Part shown: piece by piece, positions 9,100 to 17,187 of the stretch | Layout: each line of letters begins with the position of its first letter | Numbering within the stretch: the stretch's first letter is position 1 | Assembly (NCBI GenBank): GCA_047638395.1 | Contig: JBLIMV010000020.1 | Location: 56,553-120,552 of the forward strand | Origin: CAXBCP01 sp047638395 | GTDB taxonomy: Bacteria; Pseudomonadota; Alphaproteobacteria; MPNO01; UBA830 | Direction of reading: 5' to 3' | Length of the DNA stretch: 64,000 nt | Program-made: the position numbers and the translations under genes | The notes under the pieces: generated by a model | Told to the model about the DNA's origin: nothing | What the model saw: only the letters and a program-made list of their open reading frames with translations | Database searches by the model: none

Positions 9100-10986
9100 C
9101 TACGGCGCGGAGATAGAGCGCTCTTTGTCGGGATCGTCTGACGGTTCCCCATCGTCTTCACCCTCTTCTTCGTCCTCATCACCATTTCGCTGCTGGCGTT
9201 CCCACAGGCTGGCATAGCTGCCTTGCTGGGAGAGAAGCTGCAGATGCGAGCCGCGCTCTATAATCTCTCCCGCTTCGACAAACAGAATCTGGTCGGCATC
9301 GACGATTGTGGACAGACGATGCGCGATCACGACCGTAGTTGAGCCGCGCGATACCTCGGTCAGGCTTTGCTGGATCGCCTGCTCGGTATGAGAGTCCAGT
9401 GCCGATGTTGCCTCATCGAACAGGAATATGCGTGGCCGTTTGAGTACGGCGCGGGCAATAGCGACCCGTTGTTTCTCGCCGCCCGAAAGTTTGAGCCCGC
9501 GTTCGCCGACGACGGTATCCAGGCCGTCCGGCAGGCTGCCGATAAAGGTTGATATCTGGGCAAGCCCTGCCGCCGCCGCGATATCTGCATCGGTTGCACC
9601 GGGACGGCCAAAGCCGATGTTGTCGCCGATGGATTCGTTGAACAGCACGGTGTCCTGCGGCACGACGCCGATGGCGCCCCGCACCGAATGCTGGGTAAAG
9701 CCGCTGATATCATGGCCGTCTATCCGAACGATGCCCTCGGCCGGGTCGTAAAACCGGAACAAAAGACGCCCGAGCGTGGTTTTGCCCCCGCCGCTGGGTC
9801 CGACAAGGGCGAGTTTCTGGCCTGCTTCAACGTCAAAACTGACGTTCTTCAGAATTGGTCGCCGCGGGTCATAGGCGAATGAGACGTTCTCGAAGCGAAT
9901 GGCACCTTCCCCCTCGGGCAGCGGTTCCGCATCCGTTCGGTCGGTGACTTCGGGTTTCTCGTCGAATATCTGGATCATCAGTTCAAGATCGATCAGGGCC
10001 TGCTTGATGGATCGGTACAGGTTGCCCAGCCGCTCCAGGGGGCGGACCAGCTGCAGAAGAAACGTGTTGATCAGCACAAATGCGCCGATGGTCATGGCAC
10101 CCTCGGCAACGTCCATCCCGGCGAGCACGACGATTGCACCGGCCCCGATGCCCAGCACGGTCATCTGGGTGACGCCCAGCATGCTGCGGTATATCAGCGA
10201 CCGCACGGTCAGGCGCTCGGCCTCCGCCAGTTCGCTGTCGTAACGCGCCGAGACATAACCCTCATTGCCGAAATATTTGACTGTTTCGTAGTTGATAAGG
10301 CTGTCGATTGCCTTGCCGTGGGCTTCGGACGCCTTGATCACCGCAGGACGTTGATAACGGCGGAGCACTTCCGAGCCGTATATGACTGCAAACAAAAACA
10401 GCGACAGCGTAACCGCTATGATGATCGCGAAATGGGCTTCGAATCGAGCCAGGACGATAGCGGTGATGATTACAATCTCTGTGACCAGCGGCGCGATGAC
10501 AAAGACCAGGTTGAACAGCAGTTCTGCCGTGGCTTCGAGCCCGCGCTCCTGCACGCGGCTGAGCATGCCGGTGCGCCGCGACAGGTGATAGCGGAGCGAC
10601 AGCGTGTGCAGATGATCGAATACCGCAAGGCCAAGCCGGCGGCGCACGCGTTGTTCCAACGGGCCGAACAGGATCCAGCGCAGCTCGTTCAGCGCGCGGG
10701 AAACCCAGAAGATGAACCCGTAACCCAGCAATAGTGCCACCGGTGCTACGATCAGCAGCGATGTCCCCGTGGGCGTTAGGCGGTCGATGGCGATACTGAA
10801 CAGCACCGGCAGCAGGGCGTTCAGAACAGCGGTTAGGAACAGAATCCCGACCGACAGCACGACGCGCCAGCGCATGCCCGGATCGTCGCGTGGCCACAGA
10901 TAGGGCATGACGGCGGCGATGGCTTTCAGGTCGGCTTTATGTCCGGCGCGGATATCGGGGGCGACTGATGGCAGAAAACGTGACAT
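9100..10986 (-). CDS. Atm1/HMT1-type ABC exporter (fused permease-ATPase)
   Basis: Half-size ABC exporter of 628 residues: six membrane segments (about 40-330), then an ATPase domain with Walker A GPSGGGKTTLGR, signature LSGGEKQRVAIARA, Walker B RIFLFDEATSALD and the switch histidine in IAHRLST. The intracellular-loop sequence DSLINYETVKYFGNE is a hallmark of the Atm1/ABCB7/HMT1 branch, whose bacterial members export glutathione-metal or polysulfide conjugates. The C terminus ends in a highly acidic tail of about 30 residues (NGDEDEEEGEDDGEPSDD). It lies on the same strand as the arsenite carrier, 161 bases upstream of it, which suggests joint heavy-metal detoxification. Confidence 0.88.
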   Translation of the reverse strand: MSRFLPSVAPDIRAGHKADLKAIAAVMPYLWPRDDPGMRWRVVLSVGILFLTAVLNALLPVLFSIAIDRLTPTGTSLLIVAPVALLLGYGFIFWVSRALNELRWILFGPLEQRVRRRLGLAVFDHLHTLSLRYHLSRRTGMLSRVQERGLEATAELLFNLVFVIAPLVTEIVIITAIVLARFEAHFAIIIAVTLSLFLFAVIYGSEVLRRYQRPAVIKASEAHGKAIDSLINYETVKYFGNEGYVSARYDSELAEAERLTVRSLIYRSMLGVTQMTVLGIGAGAIVVLAGMDVAEGAMTIGAFVLINTFLLQLVRPLERLGNLYRSIKQALIDLELMIQIFDEKPEVTDRTDAEPLPEGEGAIRFENVSFAYDPRRPILKNVSFDVEAGQKLALVGPSGGGKTTLGRLLFRFYDPAEGIVRIDGHDISGFTQHSVRGAIGVVPQDTVLFNESIGDNIGFGRPGATDADIAAAAGLAQISTFIGSLPDGLDTVVGERGLKLSGGEKQRVAIARAVLKRPRIFLFDEATSALDSHTEQAIQQSLTEVSRGSTTVVIAHRLSTIVDADQILFVEAGEIIERGSHLQLLSQQGSYASLWERQQRNGDEDEEEGEDDGEPSDDPDKERSISAP

Positions 10987-11091
10987 CAGGCACCGTAAGG
11001 CGGAATTTTCATGGCTCTCTTATATATGATTCACGCGGCGTGTGCGCTACGGCTATGATCTATAAAAATAGCCTTAACGGAGGATACCGAC

Positions 11092-11616
11092 ATGGACGCC
11101 CGCACTTATCTGCGCAGCCTGCTTGAATACAATACCTGGGCCAATGCCGAGCTCTACGCGAAGGTACAGGAACTTCCTCCCGAAGAAGTCACTAAAGAGC
11201 GGAAAACACTGCTCCATTCAATCCATGTCAGTATGAACCACCTGCTCTCCGTTGATTTGATGTGGCATGCACATATGGAAAAGCGCGCGCACGGGATTGG
11301 CGAGCTGCGCGCCGTGCAGCATGAAAGCCTGGACGATCTTTGGCAGGCGCGTCAGGCGATGGACAAAACCCTGATCGATTATCTCGACGGTCTGAGTGAT
11401 GCCGACCTTGAAGAAGTTGTCGATTACGAGTTGATCGGCGGCAATAAAGGCTCCCTGTCCCGCGCGATGTGTCTCGGTCACCTGGTGACCCATGGCAGTT
11501 ATCACCGGGGCTGGATTGCGGATATGTTCGGCCAGGCAGGCAGCCCGCCGCCCATCATCGACATACCGGTATACGAACGCGCGCTGCGGGAAAATAATCT
11601 TCCGGCGATGCCGTGA
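11092..11616 (+). CDS. DinB family protein
   Basis: Protein of 174 residues with the DinB/YfiT-like four-helix fold, a family of putative metal-dependent thiol transferases. The likely metal ligands are a histidine in SIHVSMNHLLSVD (about residue 48) and the pair in LGHLVTHGSYHRGW (about residues 131-141). The start is secured by GGAGG nine bases upstream. It is divergent from the ABC exporter and convergent with the enoyl-CoA hydratase gene. A mycothiol- or bacillithiol-type partner is not expected in this lineage, so the thiol substrate is unknown. Confidence 0.82.
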   Translation: MDARTYLRSLLEYNTWANAELYAKVQELPPEEVTKERKTLLHSIHVSMNHLLSVDLMWHAHMEKRAHGIGELRAVQHESLDDLWQARQAMDKTLIDYLDGLSDADLEEVVDYELIGGNKGSLSRAMCLGHLVTHGSYHRGWIADMFGQAGSPPPIIDIPVYERALRENNLPAMP

Positions 11617-11626
11617 TTCAACGGCA

Positions 11627-12361
11627 CTAATTCGACGCGAGGACGTTTGACAGCAGGTTGGTGGCATAATCCGAAGCGCCCTGGCGATCCATTTCAGGGG
11701 CAGAGCGCATATAGGCTTTTACGGCGTTCAGCGATGCGGATGAATTCTCCAGCAGTTTGGTGACAAGAGCCTCGGCCTCTGCTGTCAGGTCCGCTGCGGG
11801 GGTAATGCGGCTCACGAGGCCGAGCGTCAGCGCGGTCTGTGCGTCGATCGGGTCGCGCGAATACACCATGTGGGCCGCCGCCTTGCGGGGAATGCGGCCG
11901 GCAAGCGCCCACATAACAAGTGTCGGCGGCAGGTCGCGGCCCATCTCCGGGACCTGAAACTGGGCATCGTCGGCGGCGAGCGTGATGTCGCAAAGTGCGG
12001 CCATGGCGCAGCCCATCCCGACGGCCTTTCCCTGAACCAGCCCGACGATCGTCGACGGACAGCGCTCGAATTTCGCAAATAATTCTAATGCGGGATCTGT
12101 ATTGTCCGCGCGGATATCCATCGGATTGCCGTCTTCGGCGCCGGGTGCCATGTCACGGCCAAGGCAGAATACATCGCCGGTCCCGCGCAGAATGATCAGT
12201 TTCGCGCCGGCGTTCCCCGCAGTGTCGATGGCGGCACCCAGGCTCGCGGCCATCGCATTGGTCACGCGGTTGCCGTTATCCGCTTTGTCGATGGTGATGG
12301 TGGTGACGTCACCCTGTTGGGCGATGTTGATCTTGCCGCTCTGGCTCTGATTTTGAGGCAT
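11627..12361 (-). CDS. Enoyl-CoA hydratase/isomerase family protein
   Basis: Crotonase-fold protein of 244 residues. The oxyanion-hole glycine segment is GLVQGKAVGMGCAMAALCDITLAADDAQFQVPEMG, with the first oxyanion region around GTGDVFCLGRDM. The start at 12361 has GGAAG in front and lies 14 bases after the stop of the amidohydrolase gene, so the two form an operon; the longer frame to 12463 overlaps that gene and is not used. Crotonases hydrate, isomerise or decarboxylate CoA esters, and the exact reaction cannot be read here. Pairing with an amidohydrolase-2 enzyme suggests breakdown of an aromatic or cyclic acid. Confidence 0.85.
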   Translation of the reverse strand: MPQNQSQSGKINIAQQGDVTTITIDKADNGNRVTNAMAASLGAAIDTAGNAGAKLIILRGTGDVFCLGRDMAPGAEDGNPMDIRADNTDPALELFAKFERCPSTIVGLVQGKAVGMGCAMAALCDITLAADDAQFQVPEMGRDLPPTLVMWALAGRIPRKAAAHMVYSRDPIDAQTALTLGLVSRITPAADLTAEAEALVTKLLENSSASLNAVKAYMRSAPEMDRQGASDYATNLLSNVLASN

Positions 12362-12375
12362 TGTTGGTGCTTCCT

Positions 12376-13329
12376 TCAGGATACGTTGGAAAATCTGGGG
12401 AAGAGCATCTCTGCATTGCCGCGGTTCACGGCTGCGCGCTGGGTATCGGTGAAGCCGTCCCACGCATCGAAGCCGTTGGTTTCGCTGGTGACGACATCGG
12501 GGGAGATATAGGGATAATCCGTTCCGAACAGGATGCGGGATTGATCGGCGACCGCGGTCAGCCCGGCAAGGGGCACAGCATTGCCCGACAGGGCGGTATC
12601 GAACCAGAAGCGTTTGATATAGGCGAGCGCGCCGTCCGGGTAATTTTCCTGGAATGTCGTTGCCTTGTCGAAAACCGATACCCGGTGGGCGAGAAACGGC
12701 AGCGTGCCGCCCGAATGGGACAGGATGAAGCGGATATCCGGGTAGCGTTCCATCACGCCCTGAAAGATCAGGTTGATCGCCACACGCGTGGTCTCGAACG
12801 GATAATCGATCAGCATGCGCGGGATGTCCCAGCCATCCGCCTCGGTACCGGGCGGGTAGCAGGGGTGGATGAACACGACGGCCTTGCGCCGGTTCAGCTC
12901 GGCATAAAGCGGTTCGAAATAGGGATGGCCGATATATTTGTCGTCGACGCTTGTGAGCAGGGTGATGCCGTCCAGCTTCAGCTCATCCAGCGCATATGCG
13001 GTCTCGGACAGTGCAGCGTCGATATCGGGCAGGGGCACAAAGCCAAATCCGCCAAAGCGTCCCGGGTGGTCTTCAGCCATCTGGCTCAGGAACTCGTTGC
13101 ACTGGCGCGCCAACGCCTTTGTCTGGTCAATATCGCCAAACCAGATACCGGGAGACGTAAAGGACAGCACCGATGTTGCGATATCTTCTGTCTCCATGAC
13201 CGACAGGCTGTGCTCGGCGCTCCATTCCGGAAAGCCGCGATAGGCTGAACCGGTGATGCCCGCGCCACGCTGCGCTTCAATATAGAATTCCGGCAATACG
13301 TGATGATGTACGTCGATGCGACCCGCCAT
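12376..13329 (-). CDS. Amidohydrolase-2 family enzyme (ACMSD-like)
   Basis: Metal-dependent TIM-barrel enzyme of 317 residues in the ACMSD-like branch of amidohydrolases, whose members decarboxylate or hydrolyse cyclic acids. Metal ligands visible are the N-terminal DVHHH motif (residues 6-10), a histidine in VVFIHPCYPPG (about 155), one in FILSHSGGTLPF (about 206) and the aspartate of LFGTDYPYI (about 270). It is the first gene of an operon with the enoyl-CoA hydratase and is divergent from a second amidohydrolase gene. The first bases overlap the unused 5' extension of that gene only. Confidence 0.88.
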   Translation of the reverse strand: MAGRIDVHHHVLPEFYIEAQRGAGITGSAYRGFPEWSAEHSLSVMETEDIATSVLSFTSPGIWFGDIDQTKALARQCNEFLSQMAEDHPGRFGGFGFVPLPDIDAALSETAYALDELKLDGITLLTSVDDKYIGHPYFEPLYAELNRRKAVVFIHPCYPPGTEADGWDIPRMLIDYPFETTRVAINLIFQGVMERYPDIRFILSHSGGTLPFLAHRVSVFDKATTFQENYPDGALAYIKRFWFDTALSGNAVPLAGLTAVADQSRILFGTDYPYISPDVVTSETNGFDAWDGFTDTQRAAVNRGNAEMLFPRFSNVS

Positions 13330-13435
13330 CCGGCTTCTCCCGTGTGTTGTTGTTCCACAGACTTTAGCGATACCCGGGCTATGCCGTCGAGAGTGGCGAT
13401 CTGCTAAAGTCGTTAAAAATCAGGGAATCGAGACC

Positions 13436-14404
13436 ATGCCGACATCCTCCGGAATAGAGATCATCGCGCTCGAAGAGCACTACTGGGACAAGGTTGTCAC
13501 CGACACCTTCGTTGGCCGCAACGCATCTCGCCGCGGCGCGCTGCTCGACCGGCTTTACGATGTTGGCGAATTGCGGCTGAAGGAGATGGACGCGGCCGGT
13601 ATCGATATCCAGGTGCTGAGCCACGGCGCGCCGTCCGCCCAGCGTCTGGATGCCGAAACGGGCCCCGGCATTGCGCGCCAGGCGAATGACAACCTGTATG
13701 CCACCGTTGCGGCCAATCCCGACCGTTTTGCCGCCTTTGCAGCGCTGGCTACCGCGCATCCGGAATCGGCGGCGGACGAGCTGGAACGCTGTGTAAAGGA
13801 TCTCGGTTTCCGGGGGGCGATGATCCACGGGCTGACCAATGGTGCGTTCTGCGACGCAAAGGAATACTGGCCGATCTATGCCCGTGCCGAGGCACTGGGC
13901 GTGCCGATCTACCTGCATCCCGGGTATCCGCATCCCGACGTCGTCGCGGTTTACTACAAGGATTACCTGGATGATTTCCCGGCACTGGCGACCGCCGGCT
14001 GGGGCTATACGGTGGAAACCGCGACCCAGGCGATCCGCATGGTGTTATCTGGCGTGTTCGATGCCCATCCCGGCCTGCAGATGGTCCTTGGACACATGGG
14101 GGAGGCGCTGCCCTTCCTGCTCTGGCGGGTGAACCAGGCCCTGTCACGGGTAGAAAACACGCAGACCCGCTCGTTCCGTGAAATTTTCGAAGCGCATTTT
14201 CACGTGACGACCAGCGGCAATTTCTCGAACCCGGCACTTCTCTGCACGGTGCAGGAGATGGGCATCGACCGCGTGATGTTCTCGGTCGACTACCCGTTCG
14301 TTGAAAATCAGCCGGGCGCCCACTGGGCCGAACAGCTGTCGTTCAGCCGCGAAGACCGCGAAAAAATACTGAACGGCAATGCGCGGCGTTTGCTAGGGCT
14401 CTAG
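13436..14404 (+). CDS. Amidohydrolase-2 family decarboxylase-like enzyme (LEEH type)
   Basis: TIM-barrel enzyme of 322 residues. The N-terminal ALEEHYWD motif places it with the 2,3-dihydroxybenzoate, gamma-resorcylate and 5-carboxyvanillate decarboxylases, which use an E-x-H first metal motif. Further ligands are the histidine in YLHPGYPHPD (about residue 160), that in LGHMGEALPFLLWRV (about 220) and the aspartate of FSVDYPFVEN (about 282). The ATG at 13436 has AGGGA upstream and starts right at the conserved N terminus; the open frame from 13316 is longer than the family. It shares a divergent promoter region with the ACMSD-like gene, so two related enzymes are probably co-regulated. Confidence 0.87.
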   Translation: MPTSSGIEIIALEEHYWDKVVTDTFVGRNASRRGALLDRLYDVGELRLKEMDAAGIDIQVLSHGAPSAQRLDAETGPGIARQANDNLYATVAANPDRFAAFAALATAHPESAADELERCVKDLGFRGAMIHGLTNGAFCDAKEYWPIYARAEALGVPIYLHPGYPHPDVVAVYYKDYLDDFPALATAGWGYTVETATQAIRMVLSGVFDAHPGLQMVLGHMGEALPFLLWRVNQALSRVENTQTRSFREIFEAHFHVTTSGNFSNPALLCTVQEMGIDRVMFSVDYPFVENQPGAHWAEQLSFSREDREKILNGNARRLLGL

Positions 14405-14439
14405 AACGAACGTTCACCCCCGAGTGGTGCTCCCGGGTC

Positions 14440-17154
14440 CTAACGGCCTGTGCTGGAAAAGCTGACTCTGTCGTCCCGGCGGAACGATTTCATGATTGGC
14501 CCAGTCATATAATCCCGGTCCGAGTTGGCGATTCCGATCCGTATCTCCTGGTCTGCGTTGGAGAGGGTTTTCGGTTGGGTGATCGGGGCTTTCAGGAATG
14601 CAGATGGGACACTCGCCTCTCCCGTGTCACGCGTTTCCCGGTCACGATCGGAACCTTCGCTTACGGAGACCCGCGTAGCGTCGCCATCGCCGTCACGTTC
14701 ATCGCCCCCAATTTCTCTCACTGTGACTGTGTCACCGGGCTCTATCTTTCCAGGCAAATCCGTGACGACCCGGCCCCCCGGTAGCTCGGTCGGTGTGGGG
14801 CTGACAATTATCGCCGGGCGTGGATCGCCGATAAAGGGTGCCGGTGCCGGTGGCGGTGTCCACGGGCCTTCGCGGCGCCAGCCGAATGAGCCGTCCTTGG
14901 TTTCGCCAAATACATGGCCTGCATGTTCGCCGGTGCCGACAGCGAAGGTCCGACCGTCCGGCGTTTTGATGATTTCAAGCTTGTAGACCGAGCCTTTGAA
15001 CAAGGCTTCTTCCATGACACCAACGCTTTCACCTGCAAGCCGCGGCGGGCGCGGCACTATCGTCGTCTGCGTCCTCGCGCCGGGGACACTGGCCGACGCA
15101 AGGCCGTCCTTGGTTGTTACAATGGTGGTGGCGTCCGCGGTTTTCTGCCTGGCGCTTTCCTCGCGCTCGATTCTGGTTTCTACGGCCTGACCTGCCTTGT
15201 CCGCTTCCGAGGGTGTTTCCCCTTTTCTCAATGCATCTGTCATGGCTTCCGCTGATTCCCGATTGGAGAACCCAAACGTCTTGCCGGATTTCGGATCTGT
15301 CACGACGAATGTATCGTCTTCACCGGATTGCTTGTCGACGCGGATGGACGGTGCGCGGAATTCCTTGGGCACACTGTCTCTGAGCGCATCGACAAATTCG
15401 GTGGATCTGGCGACCGCGCCCGTGTCGCGTGTCGCGGGATCGCTGTCGGGGCCATAAGTCTCCTCCAGCACGTCTTTGAATGGCTTACCATTGCGCAGAT
15501 CAGTTGCCATTTGCTGAGCGAGAGAGGGGTTTTTCGTAATAACCTCCTCACCGGTATCCGGCACGAAAACGTAATAATTGCCCTCTTCGTCTGCGCTCAG
15601 TCGGACCGGGGTGTCGCCGAAAGCACCGCTATAGGCGATATCCGTTCGCCTCCTGTATGCAAGATCCGTTTCCGTCGTGCTACGCCCCTCGATGGCGGCA
15701 AGAACACCAACGACATAATTTGTCAGATCTGAATTGTCTTCCGGCAGACTTGCCGGAATTTGCAGTGTCTGACCGAGCGTCAATTCATCGACAATGAGGC
15801 CATTGGCTGCCTTGATATCATCTACCGTTACGCCATAGCGGTCCGCCAGATCTTCCAGGGTCTCATTTACCTTGACGTCATGAGGGGGCGGTATGTTTTC
15901 GCCGCGGATCGCCGGCTCGGTCGGGAGGTTGTTCACGAACGTAGAAGCATTCGCGTCCTGTATCGGGAAATCGTCGGCCGACTTGTTTTCCCAATCAGAA
16001 TCGTTGAACGGGTATCTTATTTGGCCGTTTGCATAGGCAGTGTTCAATTCCGCTGCTTTTTTGTATTTATCAGGCCAGTCCGCCTGATTATCGGGCAGGG
16101 CAACGGATTCACCGGTGCGCGGGTCTGTAAAGGAACCGCCGCCGCCGAAGGGGTCAAAATTCCCGGTGGTTGCGTTCTGGGCATAGGGGCCGGGATTGAA
16201 TGCGCGGCCGCCAGTCGGGAAAGTGAGGGCCGGCGTGTCGCCGATGAAAGCCGGCGTCGCATCGAACCGGCTTCCCGCCTGCTCGTTTGTGGGCGGAGGG
16301 GTTGAATTTTTCATATCCTCCACCGATTTGGTCGCCCAGTCGGGGTCGCTGAACGGATAAAACGATATCTCGCCGTTAACGTAGGCGGAATTCAGATCGT
16401 CGGCATGCTGGACGCGTTCCGGCCATTTGCTGCGATCATCATCAAGATCCACGACGTCTCCGGTGTCCGGGTCGAGAAAGACGTCAAAGCCTCCACCGAA
16501 AGGGTCCACATTCCCGGATGTCAAATTCTGGGCATAGACTCCGGTCGGACCGACGGCCGGGCCGATCGGCCGGATGCCTGTCGTCCCACCGCAGCCACTG
16601 GGGCCACATTGGCCAAACCCTGTCTGGGGTACTGTTGGCCACTGGTCGAGGCCGCAGCTGGGCCCGCTGCCGCTGCCGCTGCCGCAGCCATAGCCGCCAT
16701 TGGGCCCGGCGCCGAATACGGTCTCGGCGACGCCACCAGTACATTGACTTCCAGAGCATTGATCTTGATTCCAGCCTGTTGGGATGACGATGGTCCGGCC
16801 GTCAGGGTCAACTCCGATAATTGCAGTTGGTTTCGACGACGAACTGTCCTCCGGGTTGACCGGTTCTTGGTTGCCGGGGCTTACCGGGCTGCCGAGCTGA
16901 TTGTTCAAGTTCAGTAAGCCGGCGCCGGTTTCGGTGCCGCTTGGCGGCGCGCAACACGGCCCGGAAATTCCGCCGGAATTCCAGTTGATGGTGCCGTCCG
17001 CATTGATGGTAACGCTGTTCGAGCCGTTTGGGATACCCACGGGGCAGGTCCCGGAACTACCCAGATGGCTGCATTGGGCCTGTGCTTCTTTGGTCGATGT
17101 CCCGACGAACCCGGCACCAGCCATAACAGCGATCAGAAATAGAAATTTACGCAT
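14440..17154 (-). CDS. Exported Cys-rich repeat protein with LysM domain
   Basis: Large exported protein of 904 residues that I cannot assign to a named family. A signal peptide ends near AQA/Q (residues 24-27) and is not a lipobox. Residues 28-190 are rich in Gly/Ser and hold ten cysteines (28, 37, 67, 68, 133, 138, 157, 167, 183, 188). Two related repeats follow at 207-282 and 324-399 (YAQN...G/N-DPFGGG...PFxDxDW). A LysM domain, which binds peptidoglycan, is at about 426-468 (RYGVTVDDIKAANGL). Two further related segments at about 515-572 and 600-650 contain repeated (V/F)-x-D-x-x-(S/T)-G-x-x-x-x elements. The rest is low-complexity and polar. A GGGAG site precedes the ATG. It is 33 bases behind the TPR-barrel gene and probably co-transcribed. 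Confidence 0.8.
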   Translation of the reverse strand: MRKFLFLIAVMAGAGFVGTSTKEAQAQCSHLGSSGTCPVGIPNGSNSVTINADGTINWNSGGISGPCCAPPSGTETGAGLLNLNNQLGSPVSPGNQEPVNPEDSSSSKPTAIIGVDPDGRTIVIPTGWNQDQCSGSQCTGGVAETVFGAGPNGGYGCGSGSGSGPSCGLDQWPTVPQTGFGQCGPSGCGGTTGIRPIGPAVGPTGVYAQNLTSGNVDPFGGGFDVFLDPDTGDVVDLDDDRSKWPERVQHADDLNSAYVNGEISFYPFSDPDWATKSVEDMKNSTPPPTNEQAGSRFDATPAFIGDTPALTFPTGGRAFNPGPYAQNATTGNFDPFGGGGSFTDPRTGESVALPDNQADWPDKYKKAAELNTAYANGQIRYPFNDSDWENKSADDFPIQDANASTFVNNLPTEPAIRGENIPPPHDVKVNETLEDLADRYGVTVDDIKAANGLIVDELTLGQTLQIPASLPEDNSDLTNYVVGVLAAIEGRSTTETDLAYRRRTDIAYSGAFGDTPVRLSADEEGNYYVFVPDTGEEVITKNPSLAQQMATDLRNGKPFKDVLEETYGPDSDPATRDTGAVARSTEFVDALRDSVPKEFRAPSIRVDKQSGEDDTFVVTDPKSGKTFGFSNRESAEAMTDALRKGETPSEADKAGQAVETRIEREESARQKTADATTIVTTKDGLASASVPGARTQTTIVPRPPRLAGESVGVMEEALFKGSVYKLEIIKTPDGRTFAVGTGEHAGHVFGETKDGSFGWRREGPWTPPPAPAPFIGDPRPAIIVSPTPTELPGGRVVTDLPGKIEPGDTVTVREIGGDERDGDGDATRVSVSEGSDRDRETRDTGEASVPSAFLKAPITQPKTLSNADQEIRIGIANSDRDYMTGPIMKSFRRDDRVSFSSTGR
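15958..16536 (-). repeat. Two-copy internal protein repeat of the LysM protein
   Basis: Codons for residues 207-282 (16309-16536) and 324-399 (15958-16185) specify two diverged copies of an approximately 76-residue unit. Shared positions include YAQN, the DPFGGG turn, a (S/N)-x-(W) pair, the (L)N(S/T)AY(V/A)NG segment, YPF and the (W)-x-x-KS-x-(D)D end. The copies are separated by about 41 residues. Confidence 0.8.
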
Positions 17155-17187
17155 GGGTATGTCTCCCTGTCGGTGCGCCGCGGTAAA

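Noticed and set aside
12361..13248. 295-codon plus-strand frame opposite the ACMSD-like gene
   Set aside because: The opposite strand carries all metal-binding motifs of an amidohydrolase; this frame has none.
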